DNA of 64,000 bases, from assembly GCF_039535235.1 (NCBI RefSeq), contig NZ_BAAAWU010000001.1, positions 6,699,001 through 6,763,000 of the forward strand, in the 5' to 3' direction. The notes beneath the pieces were generated by a model. That model saw only the letters and a program-made list of their open reading frames with translations, did no database searches and had not been told where the DNA came from. The translations under genes and the position numbers were made by a program. Below are positions 1 to 8,593 of the stretch, piece after piece; the stretch's first letter is position 1; each line of letters starts with the position of its first letter. The DNA is from Streptomyces roseoviridis (GTDB lineage: Bacteria > Actinomycetota > Actinomycetes > Streptomycetales > Streptomycetaceae).

Positions 1-1510
1 CGTTCGTCAGACCCCACGACCACTGCACGGTGCCGGTGCCGAAGACCAGCGCCTTCGACGTCTGGTCGCGGAAGGCGACGAGACTGTGGGTGGCGGTGCC
101 GTTGCCGTAGTTGTTGCCCCAGTCGAGCAGGTAGTTGCCGTCGGTGATGTCGAGCGTGGTCGACGACAGCCGGATCTGGCCCGCCGGACGGCTCGCGTTC
201 TCGATGTCGCTGTTCCACTCGTAGCCGAGGGTGCCGGCCGGGAACGTGGCGACCTGGTTGCCGGTCAGGCCCGCGACCGAGGTGTTCCGCCACAGCCGCA
301 TCCTCGCGAACGCCGCCGGGACGGTGATGGCGTCGTTGCGCGGCCCGTTGACCTGGAACAGCGAGCCGGTGAGCATGTTCTGCGGACGGTACGGCTCGCC
401 CTCCTTCGTGCTGTCCGGGTCCATCCAGGTCCCCGTCCACACCGTGCTCGGGTCCGGCACGCCGTTCGGCGTCGGGAACTTGAGCTTGGTCTCCTTGTAG
501 CAGACCAGCGTCCGGTTCGCCGTGTTGCTGCCGTCGATGCTCGGCTCCAGACGGGTCTTCCAGAAGATCTCGTTGCCCGCGAAGTACGTCTGGTGCTGGC
601 CCGCCTTGCGCGCGTTGAGGACGTTGGTGAACTGCTCCTGCGTCCAGTACTCGTCGTGCCCCTGCGACATGAACATCCTGTGGTTCGCGAGCAGGGCGGC
701 GCCCCGGGTGGCGGTGTCCAGACCCGAGATGTAGCTCAGGTCGTAGCCGTTGCGCTCCAGCCAGGCGATCATCATGTACTCGGAGCCGTAGATGCCGTTC
801 TCGCCGCCGATGTCCATCGGCCGGTTGTAACTGACCTTGTACGCCCGCCCGTCGGGCGCAGGGCCCTGGCCGTCGTAGAGGTTGGTGCCGCCCCAGTCGT
901 TGTACGCCTGCCAGGTCTGGTCGGAGGTCTGCACCACGATGTCGGAGCGGCTGGCGTCGTTGCGCACCACGAACGGGTACGGCATCAGGCCGTTGCCGTC
1001 GGCCTGGTCGAAGTTGGCGATGTACAGGCCCGAGACCGCGTCGGCGGGCACCGTCCAGCTGGCCGTCGTGGGCCAGTTGCCGCAGTCCATCAGACCCGTC
1101 GGCTGGTCCTTGAGACAGGCCGGCCGCTGCGTGCCGTAGGTGGCCGGATAGGTCTGCGCGGCCTGCGCCGGCGTCGACATCAGCCGCGCGCCGTCACCGC
1201 CGTACCAGCCGAGCCGGTAGATCTTCACGTGGTACGGGGCCGGTGACTGCACCTTGAACGGCAGGGTCTCCCCGGCCTGGAGGCTCATCTTGGTGGGGAA
1301 CCCCGCGATGTCGCCCCAGGAGCTGCCGGCGAACCAGTCGGGCATCGGCGTGCCCGGCTTGGAGTTCTCGCAGACGATCGGGTTGCCGTCCGGGCCGCAG
1401 GGATCGGCGAGCGCGGTCGCGTTCCCGGCGGGCGGCAGGAATATCGCGGCAAGCGCCGCGGCCAGGGCGAACACGGCGCCTCTGACCCGACGACGGTGGT
1501 GGTGGGGCAT
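1..1510 (-). CDS. Exported N,N-dimethylformamidase-beta-like protein (C-terminus beyond window)
   Basis: About 503 residues are visible from an ATG at 1510 and the frame is still open at base 1. The N-terminus (MPHHHRRR, then an Ala/Leu-rich segment ending near AGNATA) is a secretion signal. The mature part contains YRLGWYGGDGARLM, SWTVPADAVSGLY, QAYNDWGGTNLYDG and MSQGHDEYW. These resemble the large C-terminal domain of the dimethylformamidase beta subunit (DMFA2_C type), which in actinomycetes is often the first part of very long secreted proteins. The gene starts 60 bp after the DegT aminotransferase and is probably the last gene of the glycan operon. The family assignment comes from remembered motifs. 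The substrate is unknown and amidase activity is not implied. Upstream GAAAGG is the likely ribosome site. Confidence 0.75.
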   Translation of the reverse strand, partial: MPHHHRRRVRGAVFALAAALAAIFLPPAGNATALADPCGPDGNPIVCENSKPGTPMPDWFAGSSWGDIAGFPTKMSLQAGETLPFKVQSPAPYHVKIYRLGWYGGDGARLMSTPAQAAQTYPATYGTQRPACLKDQPTGLMDCGNWPTTASWTVPADAVSGLYIANFDQADGNGLMPYPFVVRNDASRSDIVVQTSDQTWQAYNDWGGTNLYDGQGPAPDGRAYKVSYNRPMDIGGENGIYGSEYMMIAWLERNGYDLSYISGLDTATRGAALLANHRMFMSQGHDEYWTQEQFTNVLNARKAGQHQTYFAGNEIFWKTRLEPSIDGSNTANRTLVCYKETKLKFPTPNGVPDPSTVWTGTWMDPDSTKEGEPYRPQNMLTGSLFQVNGPRNDAITVPAAFARMRLWRNTSVAGLTGNQVATFPAGTLGYEWNSDIENASRPAGQIRLSSTTLDITDGNYLLDWGNNYGNGTATHSLVAFRDQTSKALVFGTGTVQWSWGLTN

Positions 1511-1570
1511 CGCTGGACCTTTCACGGGCAGTACAGGACCCGGCCCGCGGCCGGGTGGGGGAGCGGGCCC

Positions 1571-2686
1571 TCAGCCGAGGGCGTTCACCAGCACGTCCAC
1601 GACCCGGCGCTGCTGGTCGTGGGTGATCTGCGGGAAGAGCGGCAGCGACAGGATCTCGCCGGCCGCGCGCTCGGCGTGCGGGAAGTCCCCGCGCTCGTAG
1701 CCGAGATGGCGGTACGCGGGCGTCAGGTGCACGGGGGACGGATAGTGCACGCCCGCCCCGACGCCGCCCGCGTTCAGCTTGCCGACCACCTCGTCGCGGT
1801 CCGTCCCGGGCACCCGCACCACGTACAGGTGCCACACGTGGACGTTGCCGTCGGCCGTCGTGGGCCGGACCACCCGGCCGGCCGCGGCGAGCGGGGCGAG
1901 CAGCTCGTCGTAGCGGGCCGCCGCCGCCCGCCGGGCCGCGTTCCCCGCGGCGAGCCGGCGCAGCTTCGCCCGCAGCACCACGGCCTGGAGGCCGTCGAGG
2001 CGGCTGTTGAAACCGGGCACGTCGTGCCGGTACTTGTGCACCCCGCCGTGGTTGGCGACCGCCCGCACCAGGGCGGCGGCCTCGGCGTCGTCGGTGAGCA
2101 CCGCGCCCGCGTCCCCGTAGGCGCCCAGGTTCTTGCCGGGGTAGAAGCTGGTGGCGGCGATCCCTCCGCTGCCCGGCGTACGGCCGTGCCGGCTCGCGCC
2201 CTGGCTCTGGGCCGCGTCCTCGACGATCCGCACGTGCCCGGGCAGGCCCCCGGCGAGCGCGGCGACGTCGGCGCACTGCCCGTACAGGTGGACCGGCACC
2301 ACCGCACGAGTGGCCGCGCCGACCGCGGCCAGCGCCGCCACGGGGTCGATGAGCAGGGTGTCGGGCTCGCAGTCGACCAGGACCGCCCGCGCCCCGGTCC
2401 GGGCGACCGCGCCCGCGGTGGCGATGAACGTGTTGGCGGGCAGCACCACCTCGTCGCCCGCCCCCACCCCGCTCGCCCGTAGGGCCAGCTCCAGGGCGTC
2501 GGTGCCGTTGGCGACGCCCACGCAGTGGCGGACCCCGCCGAACTCCGCGTACTCCCGCTCGAACTCCCCGACCTCCTCGCCGCCGATGAACGCGGTCCGG
2601 GCGAGGACCCGGTCGAAGCCGTCGCGTATCTCCTCGGCGACCTCCGCGTGGGCGGCCCGCAGGTCCACCAGGGGTATCTGGTCCAT
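1571..2686 (-). CDS. DegT/DnrJ/EryC1/StrS sugar aminotransferase (3-amino type)
   Basis: A 371-aa PLP-dependent aminotransferase expected to aminate a keto nucleotide sugar. The N-terminus IPLVDLRAAH, FIGGEEVGEFE, the NGTDALELAL phosphate-binding loop, PANTFIAT, VEDAAQSQGA and the Schiff-base lysine in SFYPGKNLGAYGD are all present. This pattern is closest to WlbC/WbpE/QdtB-like enzymes that act on 3-keto sugars (family knowledge, not a search). The ATG at 2686 is chosen because its A is shared with the stop of the upstream acyltransferase, giving translational coupling. An upstream extension in the same frame would only overlap that gene. With the neighbouring dehydrogenase and acyltransferase it fits a 3-acylamido sugar pathway. 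Confidence 0.85.
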   Translation of the reverse strand: MDQIPLVDLRAAHAEVAEEIRDGFDRVLARTAFIGGEEVGEFEREYAEFGGVRHCVGVANGTDALELALRASGVGAGDEVVLPANTFIATAGAVARTGARAVLVDCEPDTLLIDPVAALAAVGAATRAVVPVHLYGQCADVAALAGGLPGHVRIVEDAAQSQGASRHGRTPGSGGIAATSFYPGKNLGAYGDAGAVLTDDAEAAALVRAVANHGGVHKYRHDVPGFNSRLDGLQAVVLRAKLRRLAAGNAARRAAAARYDELLAPLAAAGRVVRPTTADGNVHVWHLYVVRVPGTDRDEVVGKLNAGGVGAGVHYPSPVHLTPAYRHLGYERGDFPHAERAAGEILSLPLFPQITHDQQRRVVDVLVNALG

Positions 2687-3390
2687 CAGCCGTTCACTCC
2701 TCGTACCGGGATCGTGGCGGCGTCGTCCGCCGTGAGCTGTTCGAGCGCCGGGGCGGCCGCGGCGCGCAGCCGGCGGGCCGGGGAGCCGGCCCACACCTCG
2801 CCCGGCGGCACGTCGGCCAGGACCACGGAGCCCATGCCGACCAGGGACCAGTCCCCGACCGTCACGCCCTCCCGGACCAGCGCGCCCGCCCCGACGTAGG
2901 CGCCACGGCCGATCCGGGCGCCGCCGCCGAGCCGTACCCCCGAGGCGAGGGTCGCGAGGTCCCCGACCTCGTCGTCATGGGTGAGGACCGTCTGCGGCAT
3001 GACCGCCACGTGGCGCCCCACCCGCACGGACGCCGTCAGCACCGTGTGCGCGAGCAGCACCGTGCCGGGGCCGACCGCAGAACTCGCCGACACCACGGCC
3101 GTCGGGTGCACCACCGTGGCGTAGCGGTGCTCGGGCAGCCCGAGGCGGCGCACCAGGCGGGCGCGGGAGGCGTGGTCGCGCGGGTTGCCCACGCAGACCA
3201 CGAAGGACGCGCCGTGCAGCTTGCGCACCCGCTCGGTGCCGCCGAGCACGGGCACCCCGTCGAGCGCGACGCCGTGCAGGGCCGGGTCGTCGTCGAGATG
3301 GCCCGCGAGCGGCAGGCCGGCGGCCAGGGCGGCCTGCGCGGTCTCCCGCGCGAAGCCGCCCGCGCCGATGATCACCAGCCGGTCGGTCAC
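2686..3390 (-). CDS. NeuD/PglD-like nucleotide-sugar acyltransferase
   Basis: A 234-aa two-domain protein. Residues 1-85 form a small nucleotide-sugar-binding fold beginning LVIIGAGGFARET. Residues from about 95 form a left-handed beta helix of hexapeptide repeats (VVSASSAVGPGTVLLAHT, GRGAYVGAGALVREGVTVGD). This is the NeuD/PglD class, which N- or O-acylates amino sugars with an acyl-CoA. The GTG start overlaps the stop of the fusion gene by 4 bases (GTGA) and its own stop touches the next start, so it is tightly coupled in the operon. It is the obvious candidate to acylate the amine made by either aminotransferase. The acyl donor cannot be read from sequence. Confidence 0.85.
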   Translation of the reverse strand: MTDRLVIIGAGGFARETAQAALAAGLPLAGHLDDDPALHGVALDGVPVLGGTERVRKLHGASFVVCVGNPRDHASRARLVRRLGLPEHRYATVVHPTAVVSASSAVGPGTVLLAHTVLTASVRVGRHVAVMPQTVLTHDDEVGDLATLASGVRLGGGARIGRGAYVGAGALVREGVTVGDWSLVGMGSVVLADVPPGEVWAGSPARRLRAAAAPALEQLTADDAATIPVRGVNG

Positions 3391-5579
3391 GGACGCGCCG
3401 CCGCTTCCGGCCCGGCGGCTTCCGGCCCGGCCGCGTTCCGCGCGGCCCCTTCCCGGGCTGCCGCTTCCCGCAGCACCGCGACCACCCGGTCCTGCTGCGC
3501 CTCGGTCATCGTGTGGAACAGCGGCAGGATCAGCGAGTCACGGCTGATCCGCTCCGTGACCGGCAGCGGCCCGGCCGGGTGCCCCGCGTAGGCGGGTTCC
3601 AGATGGCTCGCCATGATGCCCCGGCGGGCCGAGACCCCGGCCTCCGCGAGGATCCCGAGGAGCGCGTCACGCCCCACCGGGAAGTCCTCGGCCAGCAGCA
3701 CCCAGTACGACTGGAAGTTGCTCCGCCCGTACGCCGGGTCCCGCACCGGCTCCAGGCCCGGCACATCTGCCAGCGACGCCGCGTAGCGAGCGGCCAGTTC
3801 GCGGCGCCGCGCCACCATCGCGTCGAGCTTCTCCAGCTGGGCGAGCCCCACCGCGGCCTGGATGTCGGTCATCCGGTAGTTGAACCCGGTCTCCAGATAG
3901 CTCTCCAGGACCGGGGTGCCGCTCGCGTGCCGCTCGGCCGCCGACACGTTCATCCCGTGCTCCCGCAGCCGGCGCAGCCGCGCCGCCCACTGGTCGTCGT
4001 CGGTGGTGACCATCCCGCCCTCGCCGGTGGTCAGCAGCTTGCGCGGATGGAACGACCAGGCGGCGAGCAGCGCGCCCTTGCCGACCGGCGCGCCGTCGAC
4101 GACGGAGCCGATCGCGCACGCCGCGTCCTCCACCAGCGGCAGGCCCCAGCCCGCGCAGGCGGCCCGCAGCGCGGACACGTCCGCGGGCACCCCGCCCTGG
4201 TGGACCAGGAGCACCGCCTTGGTGCGCCCGGTGCGCACGGCGTCCACACCGGCCGCCGTGAGATTGCCCGTGGCGAGGTCCACGTCCGCGAAGACCGGCA
4301 CCGCGCCCGTGTACCGCACGGCGTTGGCGGTGGCGATGAAGGACAGCGACGGGACCACGACCTCGTCGCCGGGGCCGAGCCCGAGCGCGAGCAGCGCCAG
4401 GTGCAGCGCCGTCGTGCAGGAGCTGACGGCCACGCCGTGCCGGGCGCCGACCCGCTCCGCGAAGGCCCGCTCGAAAGCGGCGACCCGCGGGCCCTGCGCC
4501 ACCCAGCCGGACAGCACCGTCTCCGAGGCCGCCCTCGCCTCCTCCTCGCCGAGCCACGGCACCATCACCGGGATCCGCGCGGGCGCTTCGGCGGCCCTGT
4601 CGGCGTCCGTCGCCGTCGCGCCCTTCTCGGCCCGCCACCAGGCCACCAGGTCCTTCAGCCCGGTCCGCAGGTCGATCTCCGCCTTGAAGCCGAGCCGTTC
4701 CTCGGCGAGCCGGGTGTCGGCGAGCCGCCGGGTCACCCCGTTGACCGCGCGCGCCGGACCGTGCACCGGCTCCAGGCCGGAGCCCATCACGTCGAGCAGG
4801 GCGTCGGCGAGCTCGCGCAGGGACGTCTCGGTGGCGCTCGCCACGTTGAACACCTCGTCGGTGACGTCCGCGCGGGCGGCCAGGACGTTGGCGCGGGCGA
4901 TGTCCCGGACGTCGACGAAGTCCATCGTCTGCGTCCCGTCGCCGAGGATCAGCGGCGGCTCGCCCGCCTCGATCCGCTCCATCCAGCGGATCAGCACCTC
5001 GGTGTACAGGCCGTGGATGTCCATCCTCGGCCCGTACACGTTGAAGTAGCGCAGGGCCACGTAGTCCAGCCCGTACATGGCGTGGAAGCTGCGCAGCATG
5101 CCCTCGTTGAAGGCCTTGGCCGCCCCGTAGAAGGTGTCGTTGTTGTACGGGTGGTGGCGCTCGCCGGTGGGGAAGGACTCGGCAAGGCCGTACACGGAGG
5201 CGGACGACGAGGCGATCACCTTCTCCACGCCCGCCGCCGCGGCGGCCTCCAGCACGTTGAACGTGCCGTCGACCATCACCTCGTTGGCGAGCCGCGGCTC
5301 CTCCGCGCACTGGGTGATGCGGATCGCCGCCAGGTGGAAGACCAGATCCGCGCCCGCGGTCACCTTCCGGACCGTCGCCGCGTCCCGGATGTCGCCCTCC
5401 ACGAGCTCCACGACCCCGCTGCCCAGCGCCCCGGCCAGATTGGCCCGCCGCCCGCGCACCAGGTTGTCGAGCACGACGACCTCGCGCGCCCCGCCCTCGA
5501 CCAGGAGGTCCGTCACATGGGAGCCGATGGTGCCGGCGCCGCCGGTGACCAGGATCCGCTTGCCCCGAATGTCGCTCAA
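3387..5579 (-). CDS. Bifunctional NAD-dependent epimerase/dehydratase - DegT aminotransferase fusion
   Basis: A single 730-aa reading frame carries two complete enzymes. Residues 1 to about 320 are an extended SDR epimerase (VTGGAGTIGSH dinucleotide site, YGAAK catalytic pair, RYFNVYGPRMD). After a short Ala-rich linker, residues about 345-710 are a DegT aminotransferase (SSCTTALHLAL, PSLSFIATANA, VEDAACAIGS, PLP lysine in SFHPRKLLTTGEGG). The start is TTG at 5579, in a TTGA overlap with the upstream oxidoreductase stop and preceded by GGGAG. The frame stays open far upstream, but that extension lies entirely inside the oxidoreductase and is rejected. The stop overlaps the next GTG by 4 bases. 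The two activities are usually on separate genes, so the fusion suggests channelling of a keto-sugar. Confidence 0.85.
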   Translation of the reverse strand: MSDIRGKRILVTGGAGTIGSHVTDLLVEGGAREVVVLDNLVRGRRANLAGALGSGVVELVEGDIRDAATVRKVTAGADLVFHLAAIRITQCAEEPRLANEVMVDGTFNVLEAAAAAGVEKVIASSSASVYGLAESFPTGERHHPYNNDTFYGAAKAFNEGMLRSFHAMYGLDYVALRYFNVYGPRMDIHGLYTEVLIRWMERIEAGEPPLILGDGTQTMDFVDVRDIARANVLAARADVTDEVFNVASATETSLRELADALLDVMGSGLEPVHGPARAVNGVTRRLADTRLAEERLGFKAEIDLRTGLKDLVAWWRAEKGATATDADRAAEAPARIPVMVPWLGEEEARAASETVLSGWVAQGPRVAAFERAFAERVGARHGVAVSSCTTALHLALLALGLGPGDEVVVPSLSFIATANAVRYTGAVPVFADVDLATGNLTAAGVDAVRTGRTKAVLLVHQGGVPADVSALRAACAGWGLPLVEDAACAIGSVVDGAPVGKGALLAAWSFHPRKLLTTGEGGMVTTDDDQWAARLRRLREHGMNVSAAERHASGTPVLESYLETGFNYRMTDIQAAVGLAQLEKLDAMVARRRELAARYAASLADVPGLEPVRDPAYGRSNFQSYWVLLAEDFPVGRDALLGILAEAGVSARRGIMASHLEPAYAGHPAGPLPVTERISRDSLILPLFHTMTEAQQDRVVAVLREAAAREGAARNAAGPEAAGPEAAARP

Positions 5580-6730
5580 CGCCGTTCTCCCGCCGTTCCG
5601 TTCGCGTTCGTGTTCGCGTCCGCGTTCCGCAGGGACCGGTCGCCGCCGGTCCGCAGGCCGACCACCGCACCACGGAAGGCAAGGCTCCGCGAGGCCGCCT
5701 CCAGGATGTCGAGGACCCTCAGGCCCGCCCGCCCGTCGGTCAGCGGCGCCCGCCGCTCCGCGATCGCCGCGGCGAACTCGTCGACCATGCCGCGCAGCGC
5801 CTCCCGCTCCCCGAGCGCCGGCGCGATCATGTCGCCGCTCCGGTACGAGATCAGGGCCTCCCGGCGCTCGTCGGCGCCCAGGTCCTGGGGCGCCGCCAGG
5901 TCCACCCCGCGGTCGAACACCGCCACGCGCTGCGCCGGATTGAGGTCGTCCCAGACCAGCGTGCGCTTGGAGCCGCCGACCATGGTGGTGCGGACCTTGG
6001 TGGGCGAGAGCCAGTTCACGTGCACGTGGGCGATGGCACCGGTGTTGAGCTGGAGCGTGAGGTACGTGATGCAGTCCTGGCCCGCGCCGATCGGATCCGC
6101 GCCGTGCGCGGCGACGGCGACCGGCTCCACGTGCTCGGGCAGGATGAAGTCGAGGATGGACAGGTCGTGCGGGGCCAGGTCCCACAGCACGTCGATGTCC
6201 TTCTGCACCAGACCCAGGTTGATCCGCACCGAGTCCACGTAGTGGATGTCCCCGAGCGCCCCCTCGTGCACCAGCTCCCGGATCTTCGCCACGGCCGGGG
6301 TGTAGCAGTAGGTGTGGTCGCACATCAGGGTCAGGCCGCGTTCCTCCGCCTCGGCGACCAGGCGCGCCCCGTCGGCGTAGGTGGTGGCGAGCGGCTTCTC
6401 GACGAGGACGTGCTTGCCCGCGCGCAGGGCGGCCAGCGCCACGTCCAGGTGGGTGCCGGCCGGGGTGGCGACCGCGACCGCGTCCACGGCCGGGTCGGCG
6501 AGCACCGCCGCGTAGTCGGCCGTCGCCTGGACCGTGGAGTAGCCGCCGAGGACCCGCTGGGCCCGCGTGACGTCGAGGTCGCACAGCCAGCGCAGCCGGA
6601 ACCGGTCACCGGCCTGGAAGTTGCGCACGAGGTTCGGCCCCCAGTAGCCGGCGCCGATGACGGCGACCCCCAGGGGCTGTCTCGGCGCGGTCTGCCCCGG
6701 CCGTTCGTCGGCTCGGTCGGCGTCGTTCAA
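5576..6730 (-). CDS. Gfo/Idh/MocA-family nucleotide-sugar dehydrogenase
   Basis: A 384-aa NAD(P)-dependent oxidoreductase. The N-terminal Rossmann fold starts LGVAVIGAGYWGPNLVRNF, followed by ATPAGTHLDVALAALRAGKHVLVEKPLATT, which contains the family EKP motif. The C-terminal substrate domain begins near residue 145 (VDSVRINLGLVQKDIDVLWD). Relatives in glycan clusters (WlbA/WbpB class) oxidise the C3 hydroxyl of a UDP-HexNAc uronic acid, which matches the aminotransferase and acyltransferase downstream. It starts at TTG 6730 behind a GGGGGGA ribosome site, 39 bp after the sugar transferase. The Asn/Thr-rich tail (NADANTNANG) is non-conserved. Confidence 0.85.
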   Translation of the reverse strand: MNDADRADERPGQTAPRQPLGVAVIGAGYWGPNLVRNFQAGDRFRLRWLCDLDVTRAQRVLGGYSTVQATADYAAVLADPAVDAVAVATPAGTHLDVALAALRAGKHVLVEKPLATTYADGARLVAEAEERGLTLMCDHTYCYTPAVAKIRELVHEGALGDIHYVDSVRINLGLVQKDIDVLWDLAPHDLSILDFILPEHVEPVAVAAHGADPIGAGQDCITYLTLQLNTGAIAHVHVNWLSPTKVRTTMVGGSKRTLVWDDLNPAQRVAVFDRGVDLAAPQDLGADERREALISYRSGDMIAPALGEREALRGMVDEFAAAIAERRAPLTDGRAGLRVLDILEAASRSLAFRGAVVGLRTGGDRSLRNADANTNANGTAGERR

Positions 6731-6769
6731 CGTGTGTCCCCCCAGGTCGGTGTGATGACGGCGCGCACC

Positions 6770-8242
6770 TCAGTACGCGCCCGTTCCGCGCAGGACCGCC
6801 GGGCCGGTGCGCAGCAGGATCACCGCGTCGAGGCCGAGCGACCAGTTGTCCACGTACGCCAGGTCCAGCCGCACGGCCTCCTCCCACGGCAGGTCGGAAC
6901 GGCCGCTGACCTGCCACAGGCCGGTGAGCCCCGGTTTGACCAGCAGCCGGCGCCGGACCTCGTGGCTGTAGCCGGCGACCTCCTCGGGCAGCGGCGGGCG
7001 CGGCCCGATCAGCGACATGTGCCCGCCGAGGACGTTGATCAGCTGGGGCAGTTCGTCCAGCGAGTAGCGGCGGAGCGTGGCGCCGACCCGGGTCACCCGC
7101 GGATCGTCGCGGACCTTGAACAGCAGCCCGTCGCTGTTGTGGTTGGCGTGCGCGAGCTCCGCCCTGCGGGCCTCCGCGTCGGGCCGCATCGTACGGAACT
7201 TCAGCATGGTGAACTGCTTGCCGTGCAGCCCCACCCGCACCTGCCGGAAGAGCGCCGGGCCCCGGCTGCCGAGCCGCACGGTCAGCGCGACCGCGCACAT
7301 CAGCGGGGACAGCAACAGGAGCAGCACGGCGGCGATCAGCCGCTCGGCCACCTCCTTCGGAAGCCGGGCGAGCCGGGAGAGCCGGGGCGCCCGGACGTGC
7401 AGCAGCGGGACGCCGCCGACCGGCCGGACCTCAAGCCGGGCGGCCGCCACGTCGCCGAGCGCGGGCGCCAGCAGGAAGTCGCCCCCGGCCGCGGCCGTGC
7501 TCCACGCCAGCCGACGCAGCAGGGACGCCTCGATCTCCGGCGCCGGCAGCACCACCACGGCGGTCCCGCCGCCGAACGCCCTGATCGCGCCCGGCACTTC
7601 GTCGACCCCGCCGAGCACCGGAACCCCGAACGCGTCGACCTCCCGGGCGTTTCGCGGATCGGTCAGGCAGACCCCGGCGATGTCCATGCCCTGGAGCGCC
7701 GACCCCGCCGGGGCACCGGCCCTCCCGTCGCGCAGCAGCGCGGTGAGCAGCTCGGCGACCCCGCCGGCCGGGCCCACCAGGACGGCGGTCGTACGGTTCC
7801 TGCCCCGCGCCCAGCCGCGGCGCAGCCGGCGCCGGACCACGAACCGGGCGGCCAGCGACAGCGCGGCGGCCGCCGGGGCGGCGAGCATCATCTCGTGCGC
7901 CACGCCGAGGTCCCCCGCGACCCCCCAGCCGGCGGCCGCCGCCAGGGCCGGCAGCACCAGCGCACCGCGCAGCACGCGCCGGTAGACCTCACCGCCGGAA
8001 CCGAGGGGGCCCCGGGCATGGGCGCGGTGCGCGGACAGCACGGCCACCCAGGCCGGCGGCAGGCCGAGGACGACCGGCCAGTGGCCGCCCGCCCGCAGCA
8101 CGAGCAGCGCGGCGACGACCGCCGCGGCGGTGTCCGCGGCCAGCAGGACGATCTGGTGTCTCCTTCGCCACCACAGGCGATGAACGTCGAAATGTGTGGA
8201 TTCGACACGATGCCGCTCATGCGTGACCGGCAGGACGGTCAT
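6770..8242 (-). CDS. Initiating sugar-phosphate transferase (WcaJ/WbaP class)
   Basis: A 490-aa membrane protein that should transfer a hexose-1-phosphate to polyprenyl phosphate and so start glycan assembly. Four hydrophobic segments occupy roughly residues 30-145 and a CoA-binding-like soluble part follows. A membrane hairpin (LIAAVLLLLLSPLMCAVALT) precedes the catalytic domain with LKFRTM, SLDELPQLINVLGGHMSLIG, PGLTGLWQVSGRSDLPWEEA and LDLAYVDNWSL. ATG 8242 is preferred because it has GGGGGG about 9 bases upstream. The frame is open to 8434 without a better site. It heads the minus-strand glycan operon and is divergent from a glycosyltransferase. Confidence 0.88.
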   Translation of the reverse strand: MTVLPVTHERHRVESTHFDVHRLWWRRRHQIVLLAADTAAAVVAALLVLRAGGHWPVVLGLPPAWVAVLSAHRAHARGPLGSGGEVYRRVLRGALVLPALAAAAGWGVAGDLGVAHEMMLAAPAAAALSLAARFVVRRRLRRGWARGRNRTTAVLVGPAGGVAELLTALLRDGRAGAPAGSALQGMDIAGVCLTDPRNAREVDAFGVPVLGGVDEVPGAIRAFGGGTAVVVLPAPEIEASLLRRLAWSTAAAGGDFLLAPALGDVAAARLEVRPVGGVPLLHVRAPRLSRLARLPKEVAERLIAAVLLLLLSPLMCAVALTVRLGSRGPALFRQVRVGLHGKQFTMLKFRTMRPDAEARRAELAHANHNSDGLLFKVRDDPRVTRVGATLRRYSLDELPQLINVLGGHMSLIGPRPPLPEEVAGYSHEVRRRLLVKPGLTGLWQVSGRSDLPWEEAVRLDLAYVDNWSLGLDAVILLRTGPAVLRGTGAY

Positions 8243-8593
8243 CCATTCCCCCCAAGGGCGCTTCACGCGCACCCCGCCCGAGTCTCCGCGGCCTTCCCCC
8301 CATTCGCCCGCGACCACGACGGCACACGGGCAGGGGAAGGGCGGCGACGGTCGACGAGGGTACGCGGCTCTTCCGCCTGACCGAACGGTGCGGACCGAGG
8401 TCGCAAGTCTCCCCAGCCACGGCCGGGTCCGCACAGGACGCAGAATCCGCCCGGGACGAGTGTGTTCGTGACCGAGCGGATCCGGCAGCGCTCAATCTAG
8501 ACCAACTGGGGCAGGCCAGCCAGGAGTTGTGTGAAACTCCTACCGATAGTCGAAGGAACTGTGAGAGTCGGACGCGAGGGTCATACTGGCCGC
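8243..8593. promoter_or_regulatory. Divergent glycan-locus control region
   Basis: This 350-bp gap between the outward-facing sugar transferase and glycosyltransferase must hold both promoters. At 8493-8504 lies CAATCTAGACCA, which matches 9 of 12 bases of the DasR operator consensus TGGTCTAGACCA. At 8582-8587 CATACT sits 6 bases before the ATG at 8594, the spacing of a leaderless -10 element. No convincing -35 is visible. No further gene is supported here. The weak site may be chance. Confidence 0.35.

Noticed and set aside
5580..6584. Long in-frame N-terminal extension of the epimerase-aminotransferase ORF
   Set aside because: The extension is an Arg/Gly/Ala shadow of the Gfo/Idh/MocA gene on the same strand. 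The TTG at 5579 has a ribosome site and gives the normal epimerase start.
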